Below, piece by piece: positions 62,959 through 64,000 of a DNA stretch of 64,000 bases. Position 1 is the stretch's first letter. Every line of letters begins with the position of its first letter. The notes beneath the pieces were generated by a model, which made no database searches, was not told where the DNA came from, and saw only the letters and a program-made list of their open reading frames with translations. This DNA is from an uncultured Alphaproteobacteria bacterium. Its GTDB lineage: Bacteria; Pseudomonadota; Alphaproteobacteria; Rhodobacterales; Rhodobacteraceae. Made by a program: the position numbers and the translations under genes. Where the stretch lies: contig CACBAM010000004.1 in the NCBI GenBank assembly GCA_902537215.1, forward strand, positions 62,001 through 126,000, given 5' to 3'.

Positions 62959-63750
62959 ATGGCAATAAAGACGAATGAATTAAAAACAAAAATCAAGGGA
63001 GCAATACTTGAGGTCACACTCAACCGCCCTAAGGCAAATGCCATCGATCTGCTTACGAGCCAAAGGATGGGTGAAATCTTTATGGAATTCAGAGATAATT
63101 CAAAACTACGCGTAGCTATTTTAAGAGCTGAGGGAGAGAAATTTTTCACTGCAGGTTGGGACTTAAAAGCAGCAGCTGATGGAGATGCTGTAGATGGCGA
63201 CTATGGCATCGGAGGTTTTGGAGGACTTCAAGAACTTGGGAACCTCAATAAGCCGGTAATTTGCGCTGTAAACGGTATTTGTTGCGGTGGTGGATTAGAG
63301 ATAGCTTTGTCTTGTGACCTTATTATCTGCTCAGAAAATGCTACCTTTGCATTACCCGAAATTCGTTCAGGGACTGTTGCTGATGCAGCCTCTATTAAGC
63401 TTCCAAAAAGAATACCATATCATGTCGCTATGGATCTTTTATTGACAGGGCGATGGTTTGATGCCCAAGAGGCAATGTCGTATGGATTAATAAAAGAAAT
63501 AGTTAAATTTGATCAGCTAAGAAAAAAAGCATGGAACTTAGCCGAGATATTAGCAAGTGGACCACCGTTAGTTTATGCAGCCATAAAAGAAATTGTGCGT
63601 GAAGCAGAGGATTTAAAATTTCAAGATGCCTTAAACAGAATAACCAAGAGGCAATTTAAAACTGTTGATCATTTATATTCGAGTGAAGATCAAATTGAGG
63701 GTGCAAAAGCATTTGCTGAAAAACGAGATCCAAAGTGGAAAGGAAAATAA
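62959..63750 (+). CDS. caiD: carnitinyl-CoA dehydratase (CaiD-like)
   Basis: A 263-aa crotonase. The N-terminal block LNRPKANAIDLLTSQRMGE (about 23-41), FRDNSKLRVAILRAEGEKFF, AGWDLKAAADGDA, and the C-terminal SSEDQIEGAKAFAEKRDPKWKG match the E. coli CaiD motif order almost word for word. FALPEIRSGTVAD contains the catalytic Glu region. The enzyme interconverts crotonobetainyl-CoA and carnitinyl-CoA. Its gene is 11 nt after the ADP-forming synthetase and 65 nt before a betaine/dimethylglycine-oxidase-like gene, so a carnitine pathway is strongly suggested. Confidence 0.92.
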   Translation: MAIKTNELKTKIKGAILEVTLNRPKANAIDLLTSQRMGEIFMEFRDNSKLRVAILRAEGEKFFTAGWDLKAAADGDAVDGDYGIGGFGGLQELGNLNKPVICAVNGICCGGGLEIALSCDLIICSENATFALPEIRSGTVADAASIKLPKRIPYHVAMDLLLTGRWFDAQEAMSYGLIKEIVKFDQLRKKAWNLAEILASGPPLVYAAIKEIVREAEDLKFQDALNRITKRQFKTVDHLYSSEDQIEGAKAFAEKRDPKWKGK

Positions 63751-63815
63751 TTTATTAGTTTCAACTTAAGTACTGGAAATTGGAGAAAAATGTTTATTCT
63801 AAAAAGGGGGGAAGT

Positions 63816-64000
63816 ATGAAAGATAGGTATCAAGTCGTTATAATAGGTGGTGGAGTTGTTGGCGTTTCTGTTCTATATCACCTAGCTAAAAATGGTTGGA
63901 CTGATTGTGTTGTTCTAGAGAGATCCGTTTTAGCTGCAGGTTCTAGCTGGCATGCCGCTGGGGGGGTACATGCACTTAATGCTGACCCAAACATGTCAGC
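63816..64000 (+). CDS. FAD-dependent oxidoreductase, dimethylglycine/sarcosine dehydrogenase-like (3' end outside window)
   Basis: Sixty-one codons are visible from ATG 63816, with GGGGGGAAG just upstream (63806-63814). The start [20 protein letters not shown] is the FAD-binding Rossmann motif with the helix typical of the DAO family. [21 protein letters not shown] matches the N-terminal FAD-attachment signature of dimethylglycine and sarcosine dehydrogenases (S-W-H-A-A-G). The full family would add a folate-binding GcvT-like C-terminus. Removing N-methyl groups onto tetrahydrofolate would link betaine breakdown to the one-carbon module at 14-18 kb. Confidence 0.85.
   Translation, partial: MKDRYQVVIIGGGVVGVSVLYHLAKNGWTDCVVLERSVLAAGSSWHAAGGVHALNADPNMS

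Noticed and set aside
1-64000. CRISPR arrays, insertion sequences, prophage, tRNA or rRNA genes
   Set aside because: I looked for repeated spacers, transposase motifs, phage genes and cloverleaf-like segments and found none; xerD looks housekeeping.

Overview
The window is AT-rich, gene-dense chromosome from what is most likely a streamlined marine alphaproteobacterium, probably Rhodobacterales or a close neighbour (inference). Four things support this: a type-2 CtaA/COX15 heme A synthase; an upstream recA box of the form GTTC-N7-GTTC, typical of alphaproteobacterial LexA; rplU-rpmA-obg-proB-proA gene order; and a 'virulence factor'/MTHFR/methyltransferase/RamA-like cluster next to other genes common in roseobacters (DUF882, L,D-transpeptidase). 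Genes are packed with 1-26 nt overlaps, and convergent genes share stop-codon bases. I saw no rRNA, tRNA, insertion sequence, prophage or CRISPR array.

Layout. 0-1 kb: a small accessory patch with a truncated gene end, a 95-aa unknown, a 20-codon stub, and two coupled minus-strand small ORFs, one broken by an in-frame amber codon. 1-13.8 kb: housekeeping genes (rplM-rpsI, a thioesterase, an ECHDC3-like hydratase, ctaA, a TrmJ-type methylase, icd, alaS, SOS-controlled recA, then rlmE-guaB-rsmB). 13.9-18 kb: a one-carbon module (PF13769 protein, MTHFR, methyl-THF:corrinoid methyltransferase, RamA-like corrinoid reactivator), which fits the split methionine synthase of Rhodobacterales. 18-23.9 kb: aroK-aroB followed without a gap by an RND efflux adaptor and pump. 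24-28 kb: a membrane small ORF, a secreted helical protein, xerD and a CorC/CNNM transporter. 28-33 kb: envelope genes (a KAS and a dedicated ACP beside lpxD, L,D-transpeptidase, DUF882 protein). 33-38 kb: proA, proB, obg, a LysE exporter, rpmA and rplU.

38-48 kb holds a compact operon of a metallo-beta-lactamase-fold hydrolase, a stand-alone cyclic-nucleotide-binding domain, a small lipoprotein and YjbQ. It is followed by accessory metabolism: a hydratase, acyl-CoA dehydrogenase, beta-lactamase-family esterase, two MFS carriers, GDPD, thioesterase and an SDR without its catalytic residues. 48-55.3 kb is surface glycan synthesis. WaaA is followed by neuB-neuC on the plus strand, converging with aminotransferase-neuA-GMC oxidoreductase on the minus strand, which suggests a modified nonulosonic (sialic/legionaminic-like) acid. 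55.7-59.6 kb has an AhpD-like protein, a thioesterase, a class III adenylate cyclase and an amidase.

59.7-64 kb is a catabolic operon: acyl-CoA dehydrogenase, ADP-forming acyl-CoA synthetase, a CaiD-like carnitinyl-CoA dehydratase, and the start of a dimethylglycine/sarcosine dehydrogenase-like gene. The natural reading is gamma-butyrobetaine/carnitine breakdown towards betaine and its demethylation. The released one-carbon units on tetrahydrofolate could then enter the MTHFR/methyltransferase module at 14-18 kb.
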